From Candidatus Thalassolituus haligoni (GTDB taxonomy: Bacteria; Pseudomonadota; Gammaproteobacteria; Pseudomonadales; Oceanobacteraceae): DNA of 64,000 nucleotides. Of this stretch, positions 26,521 through 34,925 are shown in pieces. Location: assembly GCF_041222825.1 (NCBI RefSeq), contig NZ_CP139482.1:527001-591000 (forward strand). Reading direction: 5' to 3'. Made by a program: the position numbers and the translations under genes. The number at the start of each line of letters is the position of its first letter. The stretch's first letter is position 1. The notes below the pieces were generated by a model, which was given only the letters and a program-made list of their open reading frames with translations, searched no databases and was not told the DNA's origin.

Positions 26521-28452
26521 TCAGCTTCCTGATGACGGCTGTGCCTTTGTGCGGCACAGGCTTGCTGTCAGTAACAGGATAACCAACAAAACCAGTGCGG
26601 TTACTCGGGTGGCAATCAACAGGCTGGTGCTGCCCATGGCGGGGAACAGGAGCAGCGCACCACTGGCGATAAAGCCAAAGCGTTGCAGGCTGCCTAGCCG
26701 CTGGCCAAAGTAGCCGACAAAACCGACGGAAATAGCCCATACCCCTGCCAGCGTGGTGCTGATGGCGATGACGATATCGCCCGTGTCTCCCAGTAGCAGC
26801 AGGGCCGGTGTGGTGACAAACAGGAAGGGCACAATGTAGGCCGTCCAGCCCAGACGCATGGAGGTAAAGGCTGTTTTGATGGGATCCGCTCCGGCGATGC
26901 TGGCGGCGAAGAAAGCACCAATCGCAATCGGTGGGGTAATCATCGACATCATGCCCATGTAGAAGATAAACAGGTGGGCGGCGATCGGTTCAACGCCAAC
27001 CTGAATCAATGAGGGAGCCACTAATACGGCCAGGAGCAGATACACTCCTACGGTTGGCATCCCCATGCCCAGCACAATACAGACCAGCGCCGAGATCAGT
27101 AGCAGCAGGAAGAGGTTACCTTCGCCCAGCTGTACCAGGAAGTAGGTGAGTCCGAAGCCGAGTCCGGTGACGTTCAGAATGCCGATAATAAATCCGGCGG
27201 CAGCGCCAATCATGATGATGTCGACGATGGAGTGGCCGGTTTCTGCCAGGGCTGCGCGGATGTCGCTGATGCCCATCCGTTTGCCTTTGTAGCCACGGCT
27301 AACGCCGACGATCAGCGCACCCAACGCACCCCAGAGCGCAGCGGTTTCGGGTCGCAGATTAAAGAAGAACAACGCACCCACGACCGCCGCAAAAGGCACC
27401 ACAAAAATCCAGCCATTACGCAGTACCTCATTCCGTTGCGGGATCAGCGCTGGGTCAACCTTGGCGATGCCTTCTTTGGCGGCTTCCAGATCAACCTGAA
27501 TAAACAGCGCCGCGTAGTACAGAATCGCTGGCACCAGCGCAGCCAGTACGACGTCGGCGTAGCTGATTTGCAGGAACTCGGCCATCAGGAAGGCAACAGC
27601 CCCCATTACTGGCGGCATAATCTGGCCTCCAGTGGAGGCAACCGTTTCTATTGCGGCGGCGGTTTGTGGTTTGAAACCGCCCTGCTTCATCATGCGAATG
27701 GTGACGACACCGGTCGCGACAATATTGGAGACCACCACCCCCGAGATAGAGCCAAACAAGGCGGAGGCTATGGTGGCGATCTTGCCGGAACCTCCACGTG
27801 AGCGGCCCATCAGGCAGAGTGCCAGATCATTAAAAAAATCGGCACCACCGGAGCGCAGCAGCAGTTGTCCGAATAAGACAAAGCCAATGACAATGGTAGC
27901 GGCCACGGCCAGTGTCAAACCCAGCATGCCGTTGGTATCCAGCCCGAGGTAGACCACCAGGCGGTCGAATTCGACATTGCGGGTTTGCAGCGGGCCAGTC
28001 AGATGATGCCCCAGCAGTGCGAAGGCCAGAAAGGTGGCCACGACAATCACTAAGGTGATGCCAACGACCCGGCGTAAACCTTCCATCACCAGTAGCAGAA
28101 AAGTCACCGACAGGATCAGCGCGGAGAGTGGCATATCCAGTTGCCGCTCGACCAGCCAGGGATACTGCACCGACAGGTACAGCCCGGCTCCAAGGCCGAT
28201 CAGCCCCAGTGCGGTATCAAACCCGCGTCGTAGCGGATTGGCCTGTGGCTTCAGAAATACCAGCGCCAGGCTGATGCCGAGAATCACCGCCAGATATTGC
28301 TCGGTATAAATGGCCAGACCCAGTCGGCTGAACAGATCTGCGGCGTAGGCAATGGCGGCCAGTGTAATCAGTGTCCCCAGCAGGGTACGGATCTGTTTAC
28401 GCCCAGCGGACTCCACCAGGGTGGGTTGATGAACGGTCGATGACTCACTCAT
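26521..28452 (-). CDS. TAXI-type TRAP transporter fused permease
   Basis: 643 residues, almost entirely membrane helices: a short DctQ-like N-terminal helix group (about 20-180) joined to a DctM-like 12-helix part. Family features include GSISGVVVSNIVATGVVTIRMMK, ETVASTGGQIMPPVMGAVAF and MGMPTVGVYLLLAVLVAP. Start ATG 28452 has GGAG upstream; a longer frame from 28473 is less likely. It follows the matching TAXI binding protein by 32 nt, so the pair forms a complete secondary uptake system, most likely for the acid used by the dioxygenase genes upstream in the same operon. Confidence 0.9.
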   Translation of the reverse strand: MSESSTVHQPTLVESAGRKQIRTLLGTLITLAAIAYAADLFSRLGLAIYTEQYLAVILGISLALVFLKPQANPLRRGFDTALGLIGLGAGLYLSVQYPWLVERQLDMPLSALILSVTFLLLVMEGLRRVVGITLVIVVATFLAFALLGHHLTGPLQTRNVEFDRLVVYLGLDTNGMLGLTLAVAATIVIGFVLFGQLLLRSGGADFFNDLALCLMGRSRGGSGKIATIASALFGSISGVVVSNIVATGVVTIRMMKQGGFKPQTAAAIETVASTGGQIMPPVMGAVAFLMAEFLQISYADVVLAALVPAILYYAALFIQVDLEAAKEGIAKVDPALIPQRNEVLRNGWIFVVPFAAVVGALFFFNLRPETAALWGALGALIVGVSRGYKGKRMGISDIRAALAETGHSIVDIIMIGAAAGFIIGILNVTGLGFGLTYFLVQLGEGNLFLLLLISALVCIVLGMGMPTVGVYLLLAVLVAPSLIQVGVEPIAAHLFIFYMGMMSMITPPIAIGAFFAASIAGADPIKTAFTSMRLGWTAYIVPFLFVTTPALLLLGDTGDIVIAISTTLAGVWAISVGFVGYFGQRLGSLQRFGFIASGALLLFPAMGSTSLLIATRVTALVLLVILLLTASLCRTKAQPSSGS

Positions 28453-28484
28453 GTTGTGTCTCCAACAGATCATGGCTCAGGGAG

Positions 28485-29447
28485 TTATTCATGCCACAGG
28501 CCCTTTTCCTTGAAGTAACGGATGGCACCGGGGTGGTAAGCCAGGCCGGGATAGATCTTGTAAGGTTCATCGGTCGACAGGGTACGGAAGCCGGGGAACA
28601 GCTTGATCAGTTCCGGTTTGCTTTCCAGCACGGTTTTCACCATCTGGTATACCTTTTCATCGTCTACATGGGCACCGACAACCAGCACGTTATCCCAGGT
28701 CACCATTTGCATGGGGGCGTCGACACCAACAAGGTGCGGGGCAGGGGTTACTGCGGAAAAATAGAACGCCGGGCGTATGGCTTCCATGGCCGCGGCGGCA
28801 ATTTCATCGCTGGCTACCGGAACAAATTTGACGCCGCCGACCGAGGCATCCACTTCAGCAACCTTGGGGCCTCCAACCGCGAAGTACGTGGCATCAATAC
28901 GGCCAGAAGACAGGGCGTCGGCCGCCCGAATCAAATCCGGTACCAGCACCTGTTTGACATCGCTCCATTCCAGCCCACTGGTTGCCAGCATGGCAGACAT
29001 ATGCGAACGACCCAGCGGGAAGGCATTCCAGCCTGCGGCGACCCGCTTGCCGGTCAGATCCTTGATCGAGTTGATACCGGAGTCCTTGCGCACAAAAATA
29101 CCGATGGGTTGGGGGCTGATGCGCATGGCTAACCGCAGGTTGGGCCGTTCCCGGTCGCGGTAGTCGGCCATGCCATTGGCGGCCACAATCACATCATTGA
29201 CGTCGTTGATGGCAAATTCAGCCAGCCCCTGATCGACCGAATCCATCATGGCGCGGTTACCGCTGAACGGTTGCACCACGGCATTCATATTGTTTTTCGA
29301 GCGGGCAACGTTCGCGATGGACGTGCTCATGGTGTTCCAGACGGAACCCTGAGGCGGTGATGCAAACGACATCATCTGGGCTGAACTCAGGGATGAACAC
29401 AGGCTGAGTGTGATGCCGGTGAGCAGTGACAGGGTATGTGTTTTCAT
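28485..29447 (-). CDS. TAXI-family TRAP solute-binding protein
   Basis: 320 residues with a signal peptide (MKTHTLSLLTGITLSLCSSLSSA, cleavage near 23). The fold matches TAXI periplasmic binding proteins: SVWNTMSTSIANV near the start, LTGKRVAAGWNAFPLG in the middle and the typical C-terminal FKEKGLWHE. It delivers its ligand to the fused permease encoded next. ATG preceded by GGAGAAT. The dioxygenase operon context points to an aromatic carboxylate as ligand (inference). Confidence 0.87.
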   Translation of the reverse strand: MKTHTLSLLTGITLSLCSSLSSAQMMSFASPPQGSVWNTMSTSIANVARSKNNMNAVVQPFSGNRAMMDSVDQGLAEFAINDVNDVIVAANGMADYRDRERPNLRLAMRISPQPIGIFVRKDSGINSIKDLTGKRVAAGWNAFPLGRSHMSAMLATSGLEWSDVKQVLVPDLIRAADALSSGRIDATYFAVGGPKVAEVDASVGGVKFVPVASDEIAAAAMEAIRPAFYFSAVTPAPHLVGVDAPMQMVTWDNVLVVGAHVDDEKVYQMVKTVLESKPELIKLFPGFRTLSTDEPYKIYPGLAYHPGAIRYFKEKGLWHE

Positions 29448-29506
29448 TATTATTCTCCGGTGTTTCTTTATTGTTATATAAGCGCTGTGAGTACCTGGGT
29501 CGGGTG

Positions 29507-29821
29507 TTAGCCAAGCCGCAGAAAAACCTGATCGTCCTCCACCCGAGTGACGTAGGTCTGGATGTCATCGGTCAGTGGCTGGCACATGGCCTTACCGGTC
29601 TTGATACAGAACTTGCCCTGATGTAACGGGCATTCGATTTCCCCATCTTCCAGAAAACCGTCACTGAGCAAGGCCTGGCCATGGGTACAGACGTTATCGG
29701 TAGCGAAGACTTCGCCATCCATTTTGTAAAGCGCGATCGGATGGCCGTTAACGCTGACACCAATCACGTCGTCGTCGGGAATGTCATCCAGCGCGCTGAC
29801 GCTGATCCAGGAATCCGTCAT
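29507..29821 (-). CDS. Rieske ferredoxin of ring-hydroxylating dioxygenase
   Basis: 104 residues with C-T-H near 47 and C-P-L-H near 66, the bacterial Rieske-type ferredoxin pattern of NagAb/AndAb proteins. It transfers electrons from the reductase (31677) to the oxygenase alpha subunit (30302). ATG 29821 has GAGGTG upstream, 7 nt after the beta-subunit stop; a GTG two codons earlier is also in frame. Same operon as all other components. Confidence 0.88.
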   Translation of the reverse strand: MTDSWISVSALDDIPDDDVIGVSVNGHPIALYKMDGEVFATDNVCTHGQALLSDGFLEDGEIECPLHQGKFCIKTGKAMCQPLTDDIQTYVTRVEDDQVFLRLG

Positions 29822-29828
29822 AAGCACC

Positions 29829-30299
29829 TCAAATCGGATAAATCAGGGAGTTCAGAATCATGTCGTTATCAAACACACAGATTCTTGATTGAATACGCAG
29901 GCCGTCTTCTGTCTGGATCAGACGATCGATATAACGACCGACGTTGAATACCTCGGCGATGCCGTCGTATTTGGTACGGAACACGGCATAGCTGGCTTCG
30001 GCCTCAATAACTTCGCGATCCTGGCGGAGGATACGCGCTGCGGACACCACATGGCGTTGCATATAAGGATCGTGGAAAATGGTTTCGGTGATGCCGTAGA
30101 TCCGGTCTTTCAGCATGCCTTTGCTATCCAACGACAGCGCCGCCATGGGCATTCCCCGGTCGAAATTTTCCCGTGACTGAACGCGGTAGACGCAGTCATC
30201 GGTGAATATATTGATCCAGCGCTCCCAGTCCTGGGCATCCACGGCGGCGGCGTAGTCCTGGTGCAGTTCGCTGACTTGCAGGTAGGTTTCAATAGACAT
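29829..30299 (-). CDS. Ring-hydroxylating dioxygenase small (beta) subunit
   Basis: 156 residues of the SnoaL-like beta-subunit family (QDYAAAVDAQDWERWINIFTDDCVYRV at the front, RYIDRLIQTEDGLRIQSRICVFDND at the end). Structural partner of the alpha subunit in alpha3beta3 dioxygenases. It starts 2 nt after the alpha stop, as in nagGH- and andAcAd-type operons. No catalytic residues expected. Confidence 0.88.
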   Translation of the reverse strand: MSIETYLQVSELHQDYAAAVDAQDWERWINIFTDDCVYRVQSRENFDRGMPMAALSLDSKGMLKDRIYGITETIFHDPYMQRHVVSAARILRQDREVIEAEASYAVFRTKYDGIAEVFNVGRYIDRLIQTEDGLRIQSRICVFDNDMILNSLIYPI

Positions 30300-30301
30300 G
30301 A

Positions 30302-31561
30302 TTACAGCTCCATCATCTTGCGCCAGTACTGATACATTCCCCGGATCAGAGTCTCGGAGACCATATGATCGGTGTCGGCCACCTCGCGTCCTCCCAATTC
30401 CGCCAGTGAGCGGTGAAACGGTTTTTGCTCAAAACCTTGCTGGGAAAACTCGATAACCTCGCCATCGTCGGCAGATACAAAACCGGCCGGGCCAAACAGG
30501 TTGGCCTGACTCAGGCGGCGTTGGGTGAGTGCTTCGCTGTCATCTTCGTAACCGAAGTGGGTCCAGACAAAATCAAAAGAATCATGGCCATGGGGTTGGA
30601 TGTGGCGGGTAGTCACGCTGTTGACCTGCTGTTGCAGGATCACACTCGGGAACAGGGTCATCATGACGGCGGTCGGGCCGTCCCACCAGGGTTCGGCTTC
30701 AACATCGAGAAAGCGTGGATCATTCAGTGCCATGCTTTCCTTGAAGCTGCTGACACCTTCGGTGACCGAGGCATTTTTGCCGCCTTCTCCACGGGTCGAG
30801 ATCATGGCGGCATGGCGATGGTGCTGATCCATTTTCAGTTCGGAGCGGTTATCGGCACGCCACAGTCCGAAAGTCACAAACCAGGTGTGCAGCAGCCCCG
30901 GATGGTAAGGATCCTTGATGTTTTCCATCATCAGCTTCCAGTTACCCGGAATACGCTGTTTGTTGTAACCCAGGATTTTTAACTGGCGGCCATTAAACAT
31001 ACGGTCGAAATAGTGCAGCATTTCAGGGCCGACGAAGTCTTCAAAGGATTCCATTTCGTGGTCGAACGTCGCAAAGACCACGCCACCACGCTGGGCTACT
31101 CGCAGCTGGGTCAAACTGTGGTTGGCGGGGTTGAAATCGTTAGGCATGCCGCCCTTGACCTGGCCGTCCTGCTTGACGCCACGGCGGAATGGCACACCTT
31201 GCAGGTTGCCTGCAAGGTCGTAGTTCCACTGATGGTAGGGGCAGACAAAACTTTTGGCCGTGCCCTGTTTTTCACGACAAAAGCGCATGCCCCGGTGGGC
31301 GCAGACGTTTTCAATCACCTGGATACTGTCATCGGCGGCGCGCACCATAATGACGGAGCGTTCGCCAATAACGGTGCGCTTGAAATCGCCGCTGTTGGGG
31401 ATTTCTGCTGCAAGTCCGACATAGCACCAGTGATTGCGGTAGAACAGCTTGTCCAGTTCCTGCTGGTAAATCGCGCCGTCGGTATAGACCCGGAACGGGA
31501 TGCGGCTGGTGTCCTCCTGATCCCAGACGGGCGCAAGAGGAATCCGTTGTTGTTCACTCAT
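30302..31561 (-). CDS. Ring-hydroxylating dioxygenase large (alpha) subunit, NagG/AndAc-like
   Basis: 419 residues. Rieske cluster ligands C-A-H-R-G and C-P-Y-H-Q-W (about 87-110) and the mononuclear iron site D-P-Y-H-P-G-L-L-H near 217, the D-x2-H-x4-H pattern. The sequence around it (ENIKDPYHPGLLHTWF) resembles salicylate 5-hydroxylase and anthranilate dioxygenase large subunits. With the NahR-like regulator next door, a salicylate- or hydroxybenzoate-type substrate is the best guess. ATG 31561 chosen; a GTG at 31570 is also possible. Part of a six-gene operon. Confidence 0.88.
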   Translation of the reverse strand: MSEQQRIPLAPVWDQEDTSRIPFRVYTDGAIYQQELDKLFYRNHWCYVGLAAEIPNSGDFKRTVIGERSVIMVRAADDSIQVIENVCAHRGMRFCREKQGTAKSFVCPYHQWNYDLAGNLQGVPFRRGVKQDGQVKGGMPNDFNPANHSLTQLRVAQRGGVVFATFDHEMESFEDFVGPEMLHYFDRMFNGRQLKILGYNKQRIPGNWKLMMENIKDPYHPGLLHTWFVTFGLWRADNRSELKMDQHHRHAAMISTRGEGGKNASVTEGVSSFKESMALNDPRFLDVEAEPWWDGPTAVMMTLFPSVILQQQVNSVTTRHIQPHGHDSFDFVWTHFGYEDDSEALTQRRLSQANLFGPAGFVSADDGEVIEFSQQGFEQKPFHRSLAELGGREVADTDHMVSETLIRGMYQYWRKMMEL

Positions 31562-31574
31562 CGTATTCACCTTT

Positions 31575-31606
31575 TTATCGTTATTGGTGTTTATCGTTAT
31601 TGGTGT
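31575..31606 (-). repeat. 16-bp direct tandem repeat
   Basis: TTATCGTTATTGGTGT occurs twice in direct succession, between the reductase stop and the alpha-subunit start. It displaces nothing coding and may be a slippage duplication close to the alpha-subunit ribosome binding site. Confidence 0.85.
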
Positions 31607-31676
31607 TTTTTCGGTTGTCGCTGGGCGTTATTGCCGGGCACTTGTTCGAGTCGGTCAGGGCTCAGGTTGCCTGCCG

Positions 31677-32660
31677 TTACACGCCGCTGGGGTAAAACGC
31701 ATCAGCATAAATCCGGTCGATGCTGGCACCTCGTCGGGTGCACGCCAGAGAGGCGGCTTCGACCATGGCAGGCGCTCCGGCCAGGTAAATGCGGTAATCC
31801 TGCAAATCAGGAAAGTCGTTGATGACGGGGTCGGTGACCAAACCGCACTCGTATTGCAAGGTGTCGGGCGTATGGCTGAGCAAGATGCGATAGTGGAAAT
31901 TGGGGTAGTCGCCAGCCAGCGTCTGAAGGTAATTCAGGCCATACAAATCGGCTTCGGTGCGGGCGCCAAACAGCAGGGTGACGGGGTTGGCCATGCCAGA
32001 CTCCAGTGCCCCGCGCACAATGGAAAGAATCGGTGCCAGACCAGTACCGCTGGCGACACAGAGCATGGGGCCAGCGTGTTTGCGGCGCAGATAGGAAGCC
32101 CCCAAAGGGCCATTCAATTTCACGCTGCTGCCGGGTTTTAATCGTTCATCCAACTGGCTGGTCACACGCCCGTTAGGCACAACACGAATATGAAATTCCA
32201 GTTCATCATCAGTGGCCAGTCCGGCCATGGAATAGGCCCGGATACCCTCTGGCCAGAATTGCAGGTTGGCGTATTGGCCCGGAGAATAATCCAGTGGTTT
32301 GTTGGTACGCAGACGCAGACGGCGGACATTATGAGACAAGGTTTCAAAGGCCGTCACGGTGCCTTTCAGGGTTTTGGTGGGGTGAATCACCACCTCGTCC
32401 ATCTCCGGCAGTTCGATCACACAATTACTTTCGACGTGGCTCTGGCAGGCCAGCACATAACGCCCGCTGGACGCCAAGCGGCCATCGGCGGCGGAAGGGC
32501 CCTGAACATTGCCTTCAATTACCTTGCAACGACAGGTGCCGCAGCGGCCAGACAAACAGCTGTAAGAGACCGGTATGTCATTGGCAAGTAATACATCCAG
32601 CAGAGTGCTGCCATTTGCGGCGATGACGGTTTTATTGATTGGTGTTATCAGGACTTCCAT
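31677..32660 (-). CDS. Dioxygenase ferredoxin reductase (NagAa-like)
   Basis: 327 residues. N-terminal plant-type [2Fe-2S] domain with C-L-S-G-R-C-G-T-C (about 35-43) and a fourth Cys in LACQS, followed by an FAD-binding domain (RAYSMA) and an NAD domain (GTGLAPILSIV). This is the class of reductases that feed naphthalene and salicylate oxygenases. ATG 32660 has GGAG upstream. First gene of the minus-strand operon, 115 bp from the divergent LysR gene. Confidence 0.9.
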   Translation of the reverse strand: MEVLITPINKTVIAANGSTLLDVLLANDIPVSYSCLSGRCGTCRCKVIEGNVQGPSAADGRLASSGRYVLACQSHVESNCVIELPEMDEVVIHPTKTLKGTVTAFETLSHNVRRLRLRTNKPLDYSPGQYANLQFWPEGIRAYSMAGLATDDELEFHIRVVPNGRVTSQLDERLKPGSSVKLNGPLGASYLRRKHAGPMLCVASGTGLAPILSIVRGALESGMANPVTLLFGARTEADLYGLNYLQTLAGDYPNFHYRILLSHTPDTLQYECGLVTDPVINDFPDLQDYRIYLAGAPAMVEAASLACTRRGASIDRIYADAFYPSGV

Positions 32661-32747
32661 TATGGCTCCGCAAGCGTGTATTCAACTTGTTTTGCACTAT
32701 AGGGAGGCTCGTGATATTGAGACAGCTAATAGGCTGAATAAGCAATC

Positions 32748-32760
32748 TTCACAATATGAA
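32748..32760. promoter_or_regulatory. LysR-type T-N11-A dyad
   Basis: TTCACAATATGAA has the inverted arms TTCA/TGAA and the T-N11-A form bound by LysR-type regulators. It lies in the 115-bp gap between the divergent LysR and reductase genes, 15 bases before the LysR ATG, a place typical for autoregulation. Confidence 0.5.
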
Positions 32761-32775
32761 TAACAGGGGGAGCCG

Positions 32776-33681
32776 ATGATTCAGTTGCGAGAGATCGATC
32801 TTAATTTGCTGCTGGTGTTTCAGCTGATGTACCGGGAGCGTAAAACCGGCCCGGTTGCAGAACAACTGGGTCTGTCGCAGCCCGCCGTCAGTAATGCTCT
32901 GGGCCGATTACGCAAGACCTTGAATGATGAGCTGTTCGAGCGTACCTCCAGGGGGATGCGACCGACTCCCTTTGCCGATGCCATTGCCGAATCCATTGGG
33001 TATGCACTCAGTACCTTGCAGGATGGACTGAATTATCAGGAACGTTTTGACCCAATACAGAGCGAACGGGCGTTTTGCCTGTCGATGACTGATCTGGGCG
33101 AGATGTACCTGCTGCCGCGTCTGATGGCTTATTTGGCGATACACGCACCCAATATATCACTAACGACAGTTAGAGATACGGGCCGACCGTTGAAAGAAGA
33201 AATGGAAGGCGGAAGCGTGGATCTGGCGATTGGCTTGTTACCGCAACTGGAAGGCGGGTTTTATCAGCGGCGGCTGTTTGATCAGGACTATGTCTGTCTG
33301 ATGCGGGCAGGCCACGCACTGGCAGATGGTGAGCTGACGCTGGAACGTTTTTCCGAGGCGCAGCATATTATCATCGAGGCTCAGGGCACCGGCCACGGCC
33401 GGGTTGAAAAGCAGCTGATGCGGAGTGGCATTTCACGCATTGTGAGGTTGCGGCTGCCGCATTTTATTTCGGCTCCCTATATTGTCAGCACGACGGATCT
33501 GGTGGCGACCGTCACCGAAAAACTGGCGTTACAAACATCAAAAAGCCTGGGGTTGGTGGCCCGGCCGCATCCGGTGCCGATTCCTCCGGCGCAGATCAAT
33601 GTGTTCTGGCATCGTCGCTATCATCAGGATACGGGTAATATCTGGCTAAGAAATATCGTTTTTGAGTTGTTTTCTGAATAG
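32776..33681 (+). CDS. LysR-family regulator, NahR/NagR-like
   Basis: 301 residues. N-terminal winged helix (LREIDLNLLLVFQLMYRER, LGLSQPAVSNALGRLR) and a substrate-binding domain with phrases recalling NahR: FDPIQSERAFCLSMTDLGEMYLLPRLM, VDLAIGLLPQLEGGFYQRRLF, GTGHG, and INVFWHRRYHQDTGNIWLR near the end. NahR and NagR respond to salicylate and activate divergent operons, which fits the position opposite the NagG-type dioxygenase operon. ATG with GGGGAG upstream. The inducer is inferred, not shown. Confidence 0.88.
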   Translation: MIQLREIDLNLLLVFQLMYRERKTGPVAEQLGLSQPAVSNALGRLRKTLNDELFERTSRGMRPTPFADAIAESIGYALSTLQDGLNYQERFDPIQSERAFCLSMTDLGEMYLLPRLMAYLAIHAPNISLTTVRDTGRPLKEEMEGGSVDLAIGLLPQLEGGFYQRRLFDQDYVCLMRAGHALADGELTLERFSEAQHIIIEAQGTGHGRVEKQLMRSGISRIVRLRLPHFISAPYIVSTTDLVATVTEKLALQTSKSLGLVARPHPVPIPPAQINVFWHRRYHQDTGNIWLRNIVFELFSE

Positions 33682-33695
33682 CGGATTCCGAGGCT

Positions 33696-34466
33696 TTATT
33701 TGCCTTCAATCACCATGCCGAACAGCTGATTCTGAGTGCCGATGCCCAGTTTGTCGTACAGGTTACGGCGGTGGGTCAGCACGGTATTGGGACTGATACC
33801 CAGATCCAGAGCAATGGCGTCGGAGCGGTAACCCAACACAATACGAGAGCCGACATCGAGTTCGCGGGCGGTCAGCTGTTTACCCACGGCTGCTGCCAGA
33901 CGTGCCCGTACCCAGGGCAGATCAAACACCATGCGATGTTGTCGAGTCAGCTGGATATGACGCTGCAACAGGGTGGCCAGCAACTCACCATGCTGAGCCA
34001 GCGAACTCATGTCGAGGCGGGTCGAGTGTTCAGATGCCAGTCGATAGAGGTTAAGACACAGGGCTTGACCATCGTTCTGATACATAAACGCCAGCTTTTC
34101 CTCAATACCACAGCGCTCAAGCAGCTGATGACGGTAATCCCCATCGGCCAGCTCGCGCGCGTTCTGCTGGCGAATACGAGGTTGCCCGCTGGCTGCCTGA
34201 TGGCGTAGCCAGTCAAGGTTAGGGTCGCGTTGAAAATAGTACTCGTCATACAGGTGACGGCACTCCCGTGCTAACGGTTGATAGATTGCACCGGTGGAAA
34301 ACAGTGTCAGCGGGTGTTTATTGTTCGCCCGGAAAGAAATCAACAGGCAATGATCGGCACCGGTCAGGCGTCGCAGGCTGCTGACCAATGTCGATTCAAA
34401 CGTGTCGGCACCGAGTGACCCAATCAGGTCAGTCAGCGGCAAATCGGTAGATTGCGCCGGATTCAT
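33696..34466 (-). CDS. LuxR-family transcriptional regulator
   Basis: 256 residues with a C-terminal GerE/LuxR helix-turn-helix (LTARELDVGSRIVLGYRSDAIALDLGIS, NTVLTHRRNLYDKLGI). The N-terminal 190 residues have no obvious receiver or autoinducer motif and could be a ligand-sensing domain. ATG 34466 preceded by GGGGTAG; a longer frame to 34523 is less likely. It is convergent with the LysR gene (14-nt gap) and divergent from the VanA-type oxygenase, which it probably regulates. Confidence 0.78.
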   Translation of the reverse strand: MNPAQSTDLPLTDLIGSLGADTFESTLVSSLRRLTGADHCLLISFRANNKHPLTLFSTGAIYQPLARECRHLYDEYYFQRDPNLDWLRHQAASGQPRIRQQNARELADGDYRHQLLERCGIEEKLAFMYQNDGQALCLNLYRLASEHSTRLDMSSLAQHGELLATLLQRHIQLTRQHRMVFDLPWVRARLAAAVGKQLTARELDVGSRIVLGYRSDAIALDLGISPNTVLTHRRNLYDKLGIGTQNQLFGMVIEGK

Positions 34467-34566
34467 ACGACTACCCCAGTGTGTTGTTGTTATTCTGAAC
34501 GGATAGTTAGGGGGCGTTCTCAATTATTTGACCCTGACCCTTCGGGCTGAGACCTGTGACTTCCAG

Positions 34567-34602
34567 CACTTGTTATTCGTCACTTGTTATTCGTCACTTG
34601 TT
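34567..34602. repeat. 14-bp direct repeat, 2.5 copies
   Basis: CACTTGTTATTCGT at 34567-34580 and 34581-34594, then CACTTGTT of a third copy to 34602. It lies in the divergent regulatory gap and could be a multi-site operator or slippage product. Confidence 0.85.
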
Positions 34603-34841
34603 GAGCTCGCTCAACCGCGTTCCTGATGCCTTGTTCTGACACCAACCGGCTCTCAGCTGGCTCGGTTTAATCATCGAGAACGTCCCCTGATATTTTTACT
34701 ATGTGGTAGCTGGCGTGTAGCTGGCAAGTAGAAACTGTATTTCACTGCGTCCGCTCCTGGCCCGCCGGTGTTTTTCTCTTCTGGCTTCTGGCCTTTCCTC
34801 AGCGGTTTATCTTTTGCTCTGATCCTGGCTGGGCTGCATCA

Positions 34842-34861
34842 ACTCACAAGATCTTGTGAGT
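34842..34861. promoter_or_regulatory. Perfect 20-bp palindrome, operator candidate
   Basis: ACTCACAAGATCTTGTGAGT is a perfect inverted repeat centred on AGATCT, 65 bases before the oxygenase ATG. Length and symmetry fit the binding site of a dimeric LuxR-type protein, and a LuxR gene is divergent from this point. Confidence 0.6.
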
Positions 34862-34925
34862 GTCGTCAGCGTCTGGCCGACGTAACCTGTTCGCAACGGT
34901 TTGATAACAACAACAGGAGACCGTG

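Larger units (their letters stand above)
34467..34925. other. Regulatory gap between LuxR gene and VanA-type oxygenase
   Basis: 459 bases without a supported gene. It contains a 14-bp unit CACTTGTTATTCGT repeated 2.5 times (34567-34602), the 20-bp palindrome at 34842-34861 and the oxygenase ribosome binding site (CAGGAG, about 34914). Divergent promoters of the two flanking genes must lie here. Confidence 0.6.
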
